The notes: a model not told the origin generated them from the sequence alone. A DNA stretch of 64,000 nucleotides from Acholoe squamosa (GCA_949317995.1 OX439040.1:75179972-75243971); one strand, 5' to 3'; shown: positions 34,922 to 46,341, numbered from the stretch's first letter. Translations and numbers: made by a program.

Positions 34922-36940
34922 GAGAAGAACTGCCAGAATACCGGAAACGGCAAGATCAAACTATCCAACGAGACTGGGAGTCTGGTAAGTGAGAAGGATC
35001 CTCTCACTCAAGTCGGGGCCAGGAGCTTTGATGTGATGGCGGGTCAGGGGACTCGGAGCCGGAAGGAGGAATCCTGCATCAAAGACGAGGAAGGGTGGGT
35101 CAGAGAGCTGGCCCAGGTGAGTGCGACACACCTTCCCCCAGACCATCCATGCGTGGCCTTTTTAAAGGGCTTTGGATGGGAGCTTGGTGACTCGGAGGAA
35201 CAGGTTCGATTTGCTGAGAATCCTTCCCCACTGGGAGGGAAAAGATGGTACGTTACTGTATCGGTGAAGGAACAGGTCAGGGAATTCTTGATAGACACTG
35301 GTGCCAGCCATTCGTGTGTCTCCAAGAAGTTCTTCGAACTGATGTCGGGCAAGCCCGATGCACTCCCTGTGGGTGTAAATGCTTGCACGGCGGACGGTAG
35401 CCGGATGCAGACTTTTGGTAAAACCTTCATACAGATCGGAATGGGTGGACATGACTTTGTCATGTGCCCCACCATTGCCGAAATAAACGATGATGGGATT
35501 ATTGGGCTGGATTTCGCTAGTCTGTATGGTGCGGTGTTGGATCCCTGGCATGGGTTGTTGAAAATTAGGCACCCATACAACTGCGAAGTCCGTTGTGTAT
35601 TGAGACATGTGTCTTCCGTGGCGACTGTAGTACAGACCGTGAAGATCCCTCTGGGGACTACTTGCGATGTGCTGTGCTCCTCAAACTCAAAATTCAGGGG
35701 AGCCGATGTAGTGTTTGAACCCAGTCCAGAAAGGTTAAGTTCCCTAAGATTGGAATCTGTCGACACCCTTGTCGGTAGTGGAGCTTGGGCCGTTATTCCC
35801 ATCACTAACCGAGGTCACGATGTTATTTACCTACAGAAAAACGAGCAAGTGGGACAGATGTCCCTCGCCAAGTGCACATCCGAAGTCCACTTCGAAAGTG
35901 AGGTTAACCCGAAGTCGGTGATGAAACTGACGGATGAGCTTGACAAGTTGGTCGACGATTCCTCGCTGACCAATGCTGATGAGAAAAGAAGGCTTCGAAA
36001 CCTATTGACAACCTACTCCCCTGCCTTTGGCAAGGAAGGAGGTCCAGTGGGTAGGACCGACAAAGTCCTACACGGCATTGACACCGGAGATGCCAAACCC
36101 TTCAAGATTCCATACCGGAGGTTACCTCTGAAAAAGAAGCTCGAAGCGGAGAGGCAAATCATCAACCAATTGAAGAAGGGGGTAATCGTACCTAGTACTA
36201 GCCCTTGGTCTAGCCCTATTTGTATGACTACAAAAAAAGACGGAACCATTAGGTTCTGTGTGGATTATCGGAAGCTCAACAGGGTAACTAAGAAGAATTC
36301 TTATCCCTTACCTCGGATAGATGAGACATTGGACTCCCTTGGGGAGAATAAGTATTTTTGCACCCTAGACTTACAGTCTGGGTATTGGCAGATTGGAACG
36401 AAGCCCGAGGACATGGAAAAGACTTTTCGAGCCATATGGGATTGTTCCAATACAACGTATTACCCTTTGGGTTATGTAATGCACCAGCCACGTTCGAAGC
36501 CATGATGGAGACCATGTTAAATGATCTATTATGGGAACGTTGCCTGGTATATCTCGACGCCGTTGTCGTGTTCGGGAAAACGTTCGAGGATTGTGTTAAC
36601 AATCTCGAAATGGTCTTAAAGCGAATCCAAGCCAATGGATTGAAGCTGAAACCTAGGAAGTGTAATTTATTTAAAACATCTATTACCTACTTAGGTAGGA
36701 TCATAACACCCAACGGCATTCATGCCGACCCCGAGAAACTTCAATCAGTTTCCGAATGGGCTAAACCTGAAAATGCCAGGGAGATACGTTCTTTTCTGGG
36801 GTTTTGCTCATACTACAGAGACTTTATCCCGAACTACTCCAAAGTAAGCTACCCTTTGCAGATACTTCCGCATTGGACTCCAGATCAGGCTAAAGAACGT
36901 TTCCCATGGGGTGACGAGCAGGACAAGTCTTTAAAAGACT

Positions 36941-36972
<32 letters not shown>

Positions 36973-39228
36973 TATTCTCTACCTGTTTGACCTCATTTCA
37001 TCTTGTACATTCATATATGTCATAATGTGAAAATAACTGGATTTGTAACAGATGAATTGGATGAGGAATCACCTTTATTGTCATTATCCACTTTTGTTAA
37101 ATTGTGTCGGACAATAAAATTAATTTTCAATCCTCAAAAAAAATTTTGCGAATACGCCAGTGTTGAAATACCCAACTCCGGATGGGCATTTCATCCTCGA
37201 TACAGATGCCAGCAATGATAGCATAGGAGCGGCCCTGTCTCAGGTCAAAGACGGAGTCGAAGTTCCTCTTGCTTTAGCTAGCAATACTTTGAATAAAACG
37301 CAAAGAAACTATTGCACCACCAAACGTGAGTTATTGGCTGTGGTGGTGTACACTAAAAAGTTTCGGCACTTTCTATGGGGTTCCGACTTCACTTTGAGGA
37401 CAGACCACTCGTCTTTGAAGTGGCTTTTGAACTTCAAAGACGTGGAAGGGATGATTGGGTGCTGGTTAGCTCATTTATCCGAGTTTGGTTTGAAGCACAG
37501 CCAAATCCAACACCGAGCAGGGTCGAAGCATGTAAATGCCGACACTCTGTCCCGTAGACCGATACGAAAGTGTCAGAAGACCGACTGTAATGATTGTGGG
37601 GCACACAACGCTGTGTTAGTGGGGGTTTGAACTCGAGGTAACACTCAGATGATCGAACCATTACCCGACCTCTGTGTGGAAAACGTTGTTGAATGGTCCC
37701 CGGAGACCATCCAGCAGTTCCAACAGAGTGACCCTGCAATAAAACAAGTTATTCAACTACTTAAGAATGGTAAGAGGCCAGAAAGGCCAGCTATTTCTAT
37801 TGAAGACTGAGAAACCCGTAATTTTCTAGCTCAATGGACCGAGCTGGAAATAATAGACGGGTTGCTTTGTCGTTGGAAGACTTGTCCCACCAAGGACAAG
37901 ATAGTGATCCCTATGGTAATGAGACGTGACATCATGTACTTCTGTCATGGCCACAAAACTAGTGGACATTTCGGAAAGAAGAGGTTGCTCGAACGCCTCG
38001 TGAGACGCTATTACTGGCCTGGAATGAGCAGTGATATCACCAGGTGGGTTATGACTTGTCCTGATTGTGGCAAGAACAAACCCGTGCCAGGTATGGGTAA
38101 AATGCCGCTGATGCAAGGACTGTTTGGGGTGAGATTCGCCCGAATACCCATTGACATCATAAGCGGACTCGAACCCACGCCTCGTGGAAACACCTGCATG
38201 ATGGTAGTCTCGGACTATTACACAAAGTATACTCGTGTATTCCCACTGCCAAACCACAAAGCTGCCACTTGTGCTAGTGCATTCATCAAGGGATGGGTCC
38301 TACATTTAGGTGCACCACTGATGATGCACAGCGATCAAGGGAGAGAGTTCGAGTCGAATTTATGGCAGGAAATGTGCCATTATTTGGCGATATGTAAAAC
38401 TAGAACCAACCCGTACAGACCTCAATCAGATGGTCAAGTGGAAAGGTTCAATCAAACATTGATTCAAGTCCTGAAACCCTTGGTAAACCCATGCCAAGAT
38501 GACTGGGACGAACGATGTGACTTTGTAGTACATGCTTATAATAGCACTGTACATGCCTCAACAAACTGCTCTCCAAACCTCCTTTGTTTGGGGAGGATAT
38601 AATTATGCCTGCAGACTTTGTGTATGGTGTGGTAGGGATTAGTCCTAAAGCCCCCTGCACCATACTGTTTGTAGAGTTATTAAGAGACCACTTCAAACGA
38701 GCTTACGAGCTAGTTCGAATTGAACTAATGAAGAATGCTCGATGGCAGAAAGTTGGTTAAGATACCAATTTGAAACATCGACATTTCAATGTTGGTGATA
38801 GGGTATTCCGAATTCATGAACCCCTATCCTCTAAGAAATTAGTCTCAGGTTGGGACGGTCCCCATGTTGTGACGAAGATTATTTCCAAATCCACCGTCAA
38901 CATATTGAGTCTACCAACTGGTAGGACCAATAAATCGAACATGTGCAGACTACGACAGTGGAGAGGCAGAGAAGCAGCAAACGCCAAGTGTAAAGAATTG
39001 ACAGAAAACAGGAATAAGGAGAAAGACGAGGTCCTTATGAGACCTAAGTGTTTAAGGACTCCACCTGGAACTAAGAAAATAATTGAGAAGAAGCCTAAAA
39101 AAGCTACACCAAAGAAGGTTAAGAGAGTCGATGTGAATCTAAAATCCGATCACAAGGAAAATGTCTCGCCGGGACACAGGAGTAGGGGTAGGAAGAGGAC
39201 GCTGGTACCCTCTGATAAACCACCTTGA
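34883..39228 (+). pseudogene. pol: pol of the Ty3/gypsy element: protease, RT, RNase H, integrase
   Basis: Protease: FLIDTGASHSCVS (about 35,285) and DGIIGLDF (about 35,490). RT: IPYRRLPL, TTKKDGTIRFCVDYRKLN (about 36,230), LDLQSGYWQI (about 36,365), then a frameshift near 36,425 to FQYNVLPFGLCNAPATFE and YLDAVVVF (about 36,548), where the catalytic YLDD is changed to YLDA. RNase H resumes at FILDTDASNDSIGAALSQ (about 37,190) after a 0.2 kb insertion, with KRELLAVV and RTDHSSLKWL. TGA stops near 37,628 and 37,808. Integrase: an HHCC-like zinc region (HGHKTSGH, then CPDC, about 37,950-38,065), core Asp at IPIDII (about 38,148), SDQGREFES (about 38,332), and Glu in DGQVERFNQTL (about 38,430). 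Frameshift near 38,600, TAA near 38,758. A basic C-terminal domain (GDRVFRIHEP, GWDGPHVV) runs to TGA 39,226. Copies DNA from element RNA and inserts it; this copy cannot. Confidence 0.92.
36944..37147. mobile_element. ~0.2 kb AT-rich insertion in pol starting with (TA)n
   Basis: Splits the expected join between the RT/connection (DEQDKSLKDL) and RNase H (TPVLKYPTPDGHF). It starts with about 25 bp of TA repeat and ends with AAAAAAAATTTT. The interior is not recognised, and the edges are placed by where the pol reading frame resumes. It could be a small retroposed piece or MITE that landed in or seeded a TA tract. Confidence 0.55.
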
Positions 39229-39916
39229 GCTCCTGGGTTGAAAAAGAAATATTGAGTAGGGGAAAGACGCAGCCCACGAATTGCCATAAGGTCTGCCATT
39301 ACTTAAGTCCTGGTACACAACGAGTGTCGATGTCCTGTAATGTGTAATGTTATTTGTTTTTGAAAGTTGAAATACTTTGAGATTGACTCGCAGTACGGTC
39401 GGATGCACCAAAGTACCCTGTTCATGTTTCCTGTGGGTGACGGACAGTGAAGCTGACATGCACATATGATACTGCATGTTTTTCTGTTAAACTCCCGATG
39501 ATATGAATGGCATAGGTAACTGCCAACGCAATGACCAAACAGAGAGAAGAACCCTCGAACTACCACGGGCGCTGCCCGTGGTAGTACTAGTTTTTGCCAC
39601 GGCGGGAAAGGTGGCATGCCGGTTAGACACCGGAGTGGCGCAGCCTGTCTGTGTGCATGTGCACTGTGACGTCGAGAGTTGTTGTGCACCCATGCTTCCT
39701 GATCTCTATGAGACGGACGTGCTTTTGGCGATTGGAAAGTTCCAACCGGGCTAACTACAATTCTTTAGGAAAGTGGTGAACCGAAGGCTCATAGAAGTAG
39801 GCAGAGGCGGATACGGCTGCTCTTGGGCCCTTAATTATGGCCCAGAGCCAGGTGACGGCGACCTTAAACGCCAACCCTGAGGGACACCCCGTCCCAGCCA
39901 CCAATTCGGAGAAGCA
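39229..39916 (+). other. Spacer after integrase, with a perfect 12 bp hairpin
   Basis: Separates pol from the extra 3' ORF region. At 39,559-39,585 ACTACCACGGGC and GCCCGTGGTAGT form a perfect 12 bp stem with a 3-base loop. An 83-codon ORF (from ATG 39,503) with a hydrophobic stretch spans it, but no domain is recognised. Confidence 0.5.
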
Positions 39917-42328
39917 ATGGACACTTCAGAAGTCCTTGCTTCGACATCCACAGATCCTGATGGCTCCACGCCAGCCCCACCGACCCCTGAGGGACTAAGC
40001 CACCATTCCGAAGTTCTTTTGAACGTAGGAACAGACTCCCGAGTGGAGATAGTGATGCCCGAACCGGCAGATGCCATCCTCGAAGTGCCAGTCACAGTCC
40101 CCGGACTCGACACAGCACAGAGAGGATTTATCAACGTTACAAAGGGGTACATCCGTACCGCTTTGGGAAAGGACCGTTGGATTGCTCCACGGATGCTTGG
40201 AGGCAAAGGTCTGCCACCCGACTGCATAGCTATGGACTTGCAGATGCGATTGGTTAAAGGCGTGTCCGATAACGACATCACCGACATTGGTAGGGATACC
40301 TACTGGTGCGACTACTTCAGCCTAGCTGAGGCCATGTGCACTTCGGACGCACTGACCCAAGCAGTCGACGAGATCGCGGAGGATGAGAGGATTCGAATGT
40401 CCCTCGATACTCCGCTGCTCTACGGACTGATGCCGATAGACGAGCAACTGCCCAGCATTTACCGCTGGGGCCAGAAGCACCCCCCGATTCAGAACCGAGA
40501 ATGTACCTATGCGTATCAGATGGCCAGCTTGCCAGTTCGACCATCCGTAGACAAGTTGTTGGAGGATGAGGAACTGGTGAAGGAGGATACTCGAATGGCG
40601 AAGGAGTCTTCTCGCCAAGACACCGACGCCAAAGCCGTTCCGGATGCTGCTCGGCCCGATCCTCTCGAAGAGACCCTAGAGGACCTTGAGAAGAAACAGG
40701 CCGAGATGGAGAAACAGAGGAAAGAACTCCTGAAGAAAAAGACCGACTTGAGGAAAAGCATCGAAAAACTCAAGAAGGAGAAAGATCAGAAAGAAGGTTT
40801 CGAAGAGGTCAAACCTCGACGAAACAAGAAACGACTTTCTAAGAAAGATTCAAAAGAAGATTCCGACAGTGAGGACTCTGGTCTTCCCGAGCTTGGAATA
40901 GATCAGGCCCGAAAACGACAAAATCAACCTCACCCGAACCGGAGAAGGCAGGTGCATCCTCGAAGTCCACGACTCCGAATAAGGCAAAGCCTCCACCACC
41001 GGTCACTGCCTTCAAAGTCACGGAGGAGGGTGAGATTTCCGACATGGAAGTCGATGGGAATGGTGACAAGGACAAGTCCTTGGAGGAAATGAACCGACAA
41101 CTGTTGTAACACATTGACGAAAATGACAAGCCCCTTGAGGATGCTACGACTCGAGAGCAGAAGGAGATCTGGTCTAACACCAGGTCTGGCTCCGAGACGT
41201 TCACTCCGAGGTTCTTCGGTCACTGTGAACGATACGCCGACTCGTACTCAATCCCACCTGCCTGGTATGATATGAAGCAGAAAGAGCGAAACGAACTCAT
41301 TAAGACTACCGAGTACTTCTTCCATGTCGCTGAGGGCAAACAAGATGCCTATTTCATGAGGAACGTCAAGTCCCATAGATTCGACATGACTCCCGAAATG
41401 CACTGGGAAGTGAAAGTCATGAGGAAAGACTGGGACACCCTGGATAGGCATGGCAAGGCGAAGCCCCATCCCGGGGTCGACCCTCGCCAAAAAGACAAGA
41501 AGCGTTCTCGAGGTATAGAACAGATTTCCCCACTGATGCGAGAATCGAACGCTGGGGACTTTATGACCTGGCTTCGATCAGGGTCCGAATACAGCTACAA
41601 TGACTGGTTCCAAGGCTGGGTGGATCAACCCCAGATACCCCCGACACCAATCACCGTAGGATCGAACGTGCATACTATCGCACAAATTGTGAGGGGAGAA
41701 AAGAAAAAGAATGACTTCCCTGCCCTGCAGACCGTGATGACCCCCGGCGCGGAGTCTCAGATACTAACTGCAGGAACCCAGCACCGAGCGCTAAGGCCAA
41801 ATGCCCCGGTCCTGGTAGGGAGATAGCCATGAAAGACCCGAACCAACCACTACCTGTCCCAGGTATGGCTGGTACTGTGCCAGCTGCCACCTTAACCAGA
41901 GCATGACGTACCTCTGCAGCATGACTGAAGGCGTTTTCGAATGCCTTCACAAAATCCAGCGGAGGGAAACTGAGCGGATCACAACTGAGGCTACCGCCAA
42001 AGTTGATGAGGACCGTAGAACCACAGAAAGGAATCTGAAAGAAGCTGCCAACACAAAAGGCATGTGCGACCTGAAGCTTCGAAAGCTAAGGGAAGAAATG
42101 GACTCTATGGACGCTAAGTTCATGGGGGCGTTCGGGTGTCTATTCTCCGAGTGGGACGGTACCCCCGAAGCTGCATTCCAGCTACTTTTGAAGCAGCAAT
42201 CGAGGAGCAGGCCCTCTCCATCGAGTTGCCCTAGCGCACCAGCTGGATCCGCCGCTACTTCAACTCCCGATGTTCCCGAATCTTCGAAGTCAGACCAGGC
42301 TTGCGCCATGGAGACCACTGAGAAGTGA
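39917..42328 (+). pseudogene. Extra 3' ORF region of the Ty3/gypsy element, unknown function
   Basis: About 2.4 kb of coding-like sequence after integrase. ATG 39,917 opens a long ORF: acidic/Pro-rich start, a compact globular-looking part (GFINVTKGYIRTALGKDRW ... DTYWCDYF, about 40,120-40,320), then a strong Lys/Glu coiled coil (about 40,680-40,800) and a Ser/Lys-rich segment. A frameshift near 40,900 and TAA 41,107 precede a second part, 41,110-41,826 (PRFFGHCERYADSYSIPPAW; ESNAGDFMTWLRSGSEYS), and a third helical ORF, 41,903-42,328. No signal peptide, membrane anchor or furin-like site is seen, so it does not look like an envelope gene. The clean frame over about 1 kb and the element-internal position argue that it belonged to the transposon. 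I do not recognise the family. Confidence 0.6.
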
Positions 42329-43336
42329 GTCGATTTGCTATCGACCCAACCTAGAGATCCAATAATCTTTCTCTAAGTTGGGATTCCTTCAGGCAGAGCA
42401 GCAGAGGCCTTGATGTCTGGACGGATGCAGACCCGAATCGCCTTCGATGATCTGCATCTTCCCATCTTCATCAGGGCACATCATAACAGCCACGCGGCTT
42501 GCCACCGCCAAGTTCTACCGACCCGCCGAGTGGATCTGCAGACAAGCAGTGATACGCAAAAGAAGACATTCGAAGTCTAATTATTATTGTACGGATGGAC
42601 CCACTACACTGGTGGGCCATCTTTAATTACGATATCTATATATATGTTTCTACTTATCTATTAAGTGTGTTCATACTCCCACACATTTTGTATCTATTTT
42701 GCTATGTTTAAATTAATCCACAAAAGTGACTACTACTGTATAATTATGTCTATATGAGTTGATCTCATATCATATAACACATGTATATCTACAGTATTTT
42801 GTACCTCATGATCTGTATAACCACCTCGAAGAGATGGTATCTATAATGGTACTATTATATTATTTTTCTAAAGTCAGCAAAACTACACCGTCCGTGTTCT
42901 GTAGTTAAACATAGCTATATCTTAATGTAAATAGGTACTTATATGTTTATATAAAACTAAATCAGTTCGACGAACTGACCAAAAAAAATTATAAAATGTT
43001 AACTCATATGTGAGTTCCAAATTTTTTTCTTTCGGGTAATTGTGCTAATATGTTCTTGTAAAACTCAACATGTATCAGTCTTAAACAGGTGTTTGTAACA
43101 TATATCTTATAACAAATGTTCTTCGAACTAATTTAACTTTACCTAACCTCAAAGTTAGAAATTATTTCACTTCAAAGTAGTATATAATATTTACTACCTT
43201 GGGTTTGTTAATATAATAATGTTACTTAGTTCCTATATACTTTGTTCCACACTACCATTGTATAAATACTCACTTCGAGCCCTTATATAGTTTACTTTAG
43301 ACTATTTCCTACGGGTTTTCTACCCTAGTCATATCT
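42329..43336 (+). other. AT-rich 3' non-coding region of the retrotransposon
   Basis: About 1 kb with no ORF, strikingly AT-rich from about 42,580, between the last ORF and the purine tract. Nothing else recognised. Confidence 0.6.
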
Positions 43337-43347
43337 GATGGGGGTAG
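43337..43347 (+). promoter_or_regulatory. Candidate polypurine tract
   Basis: GATGGGGGTAG directly abuts the 3' LTR, the position of the plus-strand primer in LTR retrotransposons. One T interrupts the purine run on each side of the G tract. Confidence 0.6.
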
Positions 43348-43715
43348 TGTAGGGGCTCGTGGAGCTTTGTATATAGTGTTTGCTCCCTATTCAAGAGGGC
43401 GGGTCGATCGGTGCGGTTGCCACCGGTGGGACCAGAGGTCGCTTCGATCTCTGGCCACTGCGGGGTGGCGGCAGCACTAGTCTTCGCTACTCCAGTCCCT
43501 ACCTGGGACCGCGTAGGGAGCTCAGTTGGTCTTTGGCTATGGCCAGGACAACACCTGATTATAATCGAGCTATACCAATAGCACCACTCCGAACTTATGA
43601 AGATACTGAATAAACATGTGCCGGTTGCACTAACCCGAGCTAACTCGTCTGGTTTTACTTGACATTAACATCTCTCGAACTAGATCGAAGTTAATTAAGA
43701 ACTCGAACCATTACA
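43348..43715 (+). repeat. 3' LTR of the Ty3/gypsy element
   Basis: 368 bp, TGTAGGGGCTCGTG ... GAACCATTACA, same length as the 5' LTR with about 14 substitutions by eye and no gaps. Confidence 0.95.
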
Positions 43716-43783
43716 TATCTATAAACGACCTCTTTTATAAATAATCTAAATATATCTATAAACGACCTCTTTTATAAATAATC
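43716..43783. repeat. 37 bp tandem repeat, right part
   Basis: Continues the array seen at 31,617-31,664: the remainder of the interrupted copy and one more copy, ending at TAATCTAAAAATAGG. Joined across the retrotransposon, the empty site would hold three 37 bp units. Confidence 0.85.
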
Positions 43784-43821
43784 TAAAAATAGGAGGTCTT
43801 CTCTGGATAATCCAAATATGG

Positions 43822-43854
43822 TGGTCTTTTCTGGATATTATTCAGAAAAGACCA
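43822..43854. repeat. Perfect 12 bp stem hairpin, 9 base AT loop
   Basis: TGGTCTTTTCTG and CAGAAAAGACCA enclose GATATTATT. It lies at the start of the AT-rich flank, 39 bp beyond the 37 bp array, and overlaps the first codons of an unrecognised 93-codon ORF (43,818-44,099). Confidence 0.8.
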
Positions 43855-44687
43855 ACTATTTTACTACTAATGTCCATGACCATGGAATATTTTTGCAACG
43901 TATTCACCGAGGTGAGGCTGTCCGTATTCAACGATGCCTTATATGTTCCATGGGAGTGGACATTTGCATTTATGTCATGGCCTATGGGGTTAATTTGATT
44001 TTAGATAAAGAAAAACAGCTCAGCTCCATTCAAAATCAAAGATTGCAGACCCCATTGAATACAAGCATATTGTATTCCATGCGAATACGGCTGTTCTAGT
44101 ACTAATCTTTAGTTACGGTCATATCTGCCATGACATAATCTGTGTTGGTTGCTTGGTTATAAGTGGACCTGGAGCTCATTTGGGAGCTTATCATAATATA
44201 TACCTTTCTATACATGAACCCTTGAACAAGTCGATGAGGCTAACAGGTCATGATGATTCAATACAGTGCACTACACAGTGCACTACCGTTCCACAGTGGC
44301 AATATCTCTGAACACCATTTAAAATGGTTGGGACCCATTTTATACTATGTGAAGAGTCAGAGGGTATGTAACTGGTGGAGGTGTTGTGAATATCATGATG
44401 AATATATAAGTATGTTTAAATCATACGCTAAATAGACTTTTAATTGGCAGACCTGAGAACAAGGAATTAGCTACATCTATGTTTGTGTACATGACAATAG
44501 GTTTCCTCATTTGTACGCACTTAAAAACACACAGAAGTATACAAAGATATTCCCCAGTAGAAATCTCGTTGCACCTTGAAATATAGGCAAGTATGCCATA
44601 TGTGTATATGAACTGACCTATTAATACAATCCTTTTCTTGGTTGTACAGGGGATGCTTGAATGTGACAAACATTTTCTACTTACATA
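43855..44687. other. AT-rich flank, no recognisable gene
   Basis: The ORF 43,818-44,099 could be a fragment of the same imported block as the dUTPase ORFs, but shows no known domain. From about 44,100 onward nothing is recognised. Confidence 0.35.
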
Positions 44688-45731
44688 TCAACAAAAGCCT
44701 TCCTTGACCATTGATATAATTAGTAAATGCCTGTCAATAAAATGGCAAAGAGTGTAGTGCTTCTCTGGAATGAAACTTTCATCAAATTGTACAAATTTGG
44801 ACTTTTCGGTAACAATATGAGTAGTTGCACCACAATCAATCAACAAACTGTACAGGCTAGTAGGATTACAAACATCAGCATAATCTACGCTAACCTTGAA
44901 TGCAAATGAATGACCTGGTTTTGAACTATCGTCGCTGGCTACCTTAGCCGAGTCTTTCTTTCTACATTGATTTGTGTAGTGAGTTTTGGTTTTACAGTTA
45001 TTACACCACTTGTTACCCTGCTTTTTATTTTTGCACTCAAAAGATCTGTGTCCTGATTTTCCACATGCATAACACGTATAATTCGTTTTGCTTGGGCTGT
45101 CGCTCTTCCCAGCATCTGACACAGTTTTCATCACGTTCTCCTGTTTGGACTCTGGGTCACTCGAGCGGCACTTTTCCGTCTCCTCAAAATTTCTAAGTGC
45201 CACTTTAAAGTCACTGAACCTATGGTTATCCTTTTGGGTGATAACAGTTCCAAAAGTATATTAGTCAGCTGGATGGAAGACCTTTCAAAACATAGCAATA
45301 ATTAAACCGTCACTCACATCTTCCTCTGCTTCTTTCAGTAGATTTGAAGCGGTCTCCGCACGAATAATATAGTTGGTGATACACTCATCGATACCTTTTC
45401 TCAGTGATGTCAGTTCAGTATATAGGGAGATAACCCTGGGCTTACTTTTGCCTCTATAGTGGTGTCTGAAAATTTTAAGAGCCTGTCTACCATCATCCTT
45501 AGCATCTCTAATGATAAGGGATAAGCTCCTGTCATCCAAAAACTGGACAATTTCTGCATAAGCTTCAGCCTTTTTGTCTGCAGCTGCTATTCCATCGCCA
45601 GCAATAACTTCCAAAAGTTTCAATTTTCAGCAGTGACTCAAAAATCCGACTTCCCAAAGTTCATATCTGCTCTCATCACCATCAAAGATCAAGTGCCTGG
45701 GCGCATTACCTGTCAGGGTGGAAGCTGCCAT
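44688..45731 (-). mobile_element. Truncated Ty1/copia element: gag and protease only
   Basis: Minus strand, one reading frame with three nonsense codons. The start codon is at 45,731 (MAASTLTGNAPRHLIFDGDE). A TGA lies about 100 bp later, then a copia Gag (UBN2-like) region, 45,623-45,285, with FLDDRSLSLIIRDAKDDGRQ and LYTELTSLRKG. Two stops occur in 45,285-45,204. Then 45,203-44,688 has two zinc knuckles (CYACGKSGHRSFEC, CNNCKTKTHYTNQC) and the protease start LIDCGATTHI, with Cys where the family usually has Ser or Thr. The element stops inside the protease at about 44,690; integrase, RT and both LTRs are absent. Copia order (protease next to gag, expected integrase before RT) differs from the neighbouring gypsy element. 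Confidence 0.85.
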
Positions 45732-45944
45732 CCCTGATGGAGGATTACTTTGGGGATTACTTAGAAAAAGGCAAATATTCAACAACAAATCCTTCTTCTT
45801 GCTGTGTCACAATTTCCGCGATGATTTACTGAGGATCGGTGATAGTATGGTTGCATTCTAACACAAAGCAAAAGTGTTGTGGATACAGATGCCCTGTCAC
45901 ACACCTTAACACCACCAAGCCTACCCCTACCCTTACCCACGTCC
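45732..45944. other. Copia 5' flank, nothing recognised
   Basis: Would be leader sequence of the copia element; no LTR end could be found. Confidence 0.35.
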
Positions 45945-46341
45945 AGGTATAAGACCATTGTGTAGGTATAGGTCCTATGGGGCAGGCATGAGGTCATAGT
46001 GTAGGTATGGGTCCTATGGGACAGGTATAATACCATAGTGTAGGTATAGGTCCTATGGGGCAGGTATAGCACTATTGGGTGTAAGCGGGAGTGGAGCTGG
46101 TTCAGGTGACTTGCACTGATAAGGTAGCTGATAAGGTATGGACCAGCATGTCCCTGGAAGTGGATGTTATCTAGGGACAAGGTACCCATCAAAACAATAC
46201 GTTATCAGTGTGTTTTGACAACTTTGACATAACCAGCGAAATTCAAAATGGTGGACCCACTGGGGATGGGTCCAGGCTCTTATAGTGTAGGTAGGTCCTA
46301 TGGGGCAGGTATAACACCATAGTGTAGGTATAGGTTAAAAA
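45945..46341. repeat. 39 bp minisatellite (GTAGGTATAGGTCCTATGGGG)
   Basis: Three to four copies of a 39 bp unit containing GTGTAGGTATAGGTCCTATG and GGGCAGGTATAA at 45,945-46,080, and about one and a half more at 46,280-46,341, with unrelated DNA between. Minus-strand ORFs here only reflect the repeat. Confidence 0.8.

Larger units (their letters stand above)
31665..43715 (+). mobile_element. Full-length Ty3/gypsy LTR retrotransposon, 12.05 kb
   Basis: Two 368 bp LTRs (TG...CA) flank, in order, a primer site, gag, protease-RT-RNase H-integrase, an extra 3' ORF region, about 1 kb of non-coding DNA and a purine tract. TATC lies directly outside both ends (31,661-31,664 and 43,716-43,719). Pol order with integrase last identifies Ty3/gypsy rather than copia. 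The LTRs differ at about 14 positions by eye, nearly 4 percent, so the insertion is not recent. Stops, frameshifts, a changed RT active site and an internal insertion make this copy non-autonomous. Typical Ty3/gypsy elements are 5-8 kb; the excess is due to a long gag, the 3' ORF region and long untranslated DNA. Confidence 0.95.

Noticed and set aside
35044..35805. 253-codon minus-strand ORF
   Set aside because: Antisense shadow of the gypsy protease region, whose plus-strand frame carries clear motifs.
39503..39754. Envelope-like gene in the gypsy element
   Set aside because: Only a short hydrophobic stretch; no signal peptide, cleavage site or C-terminal anchor.
39835..41204. Minus-strand ORFs opposite the gypsy 3' ORF
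   Set aside because: Ser/Phe/Leu-rich complements of the Lys/Glu/Asp-rich plus-strand frame; no motifs of their own.
43834..43842. Circular-virus type replication origin (nonanucleotide in a stem-loop)
   Set aside because: Loop GATATTATT does not match the NANTATTAC consensus on either strand and no Rep gene is nearby.
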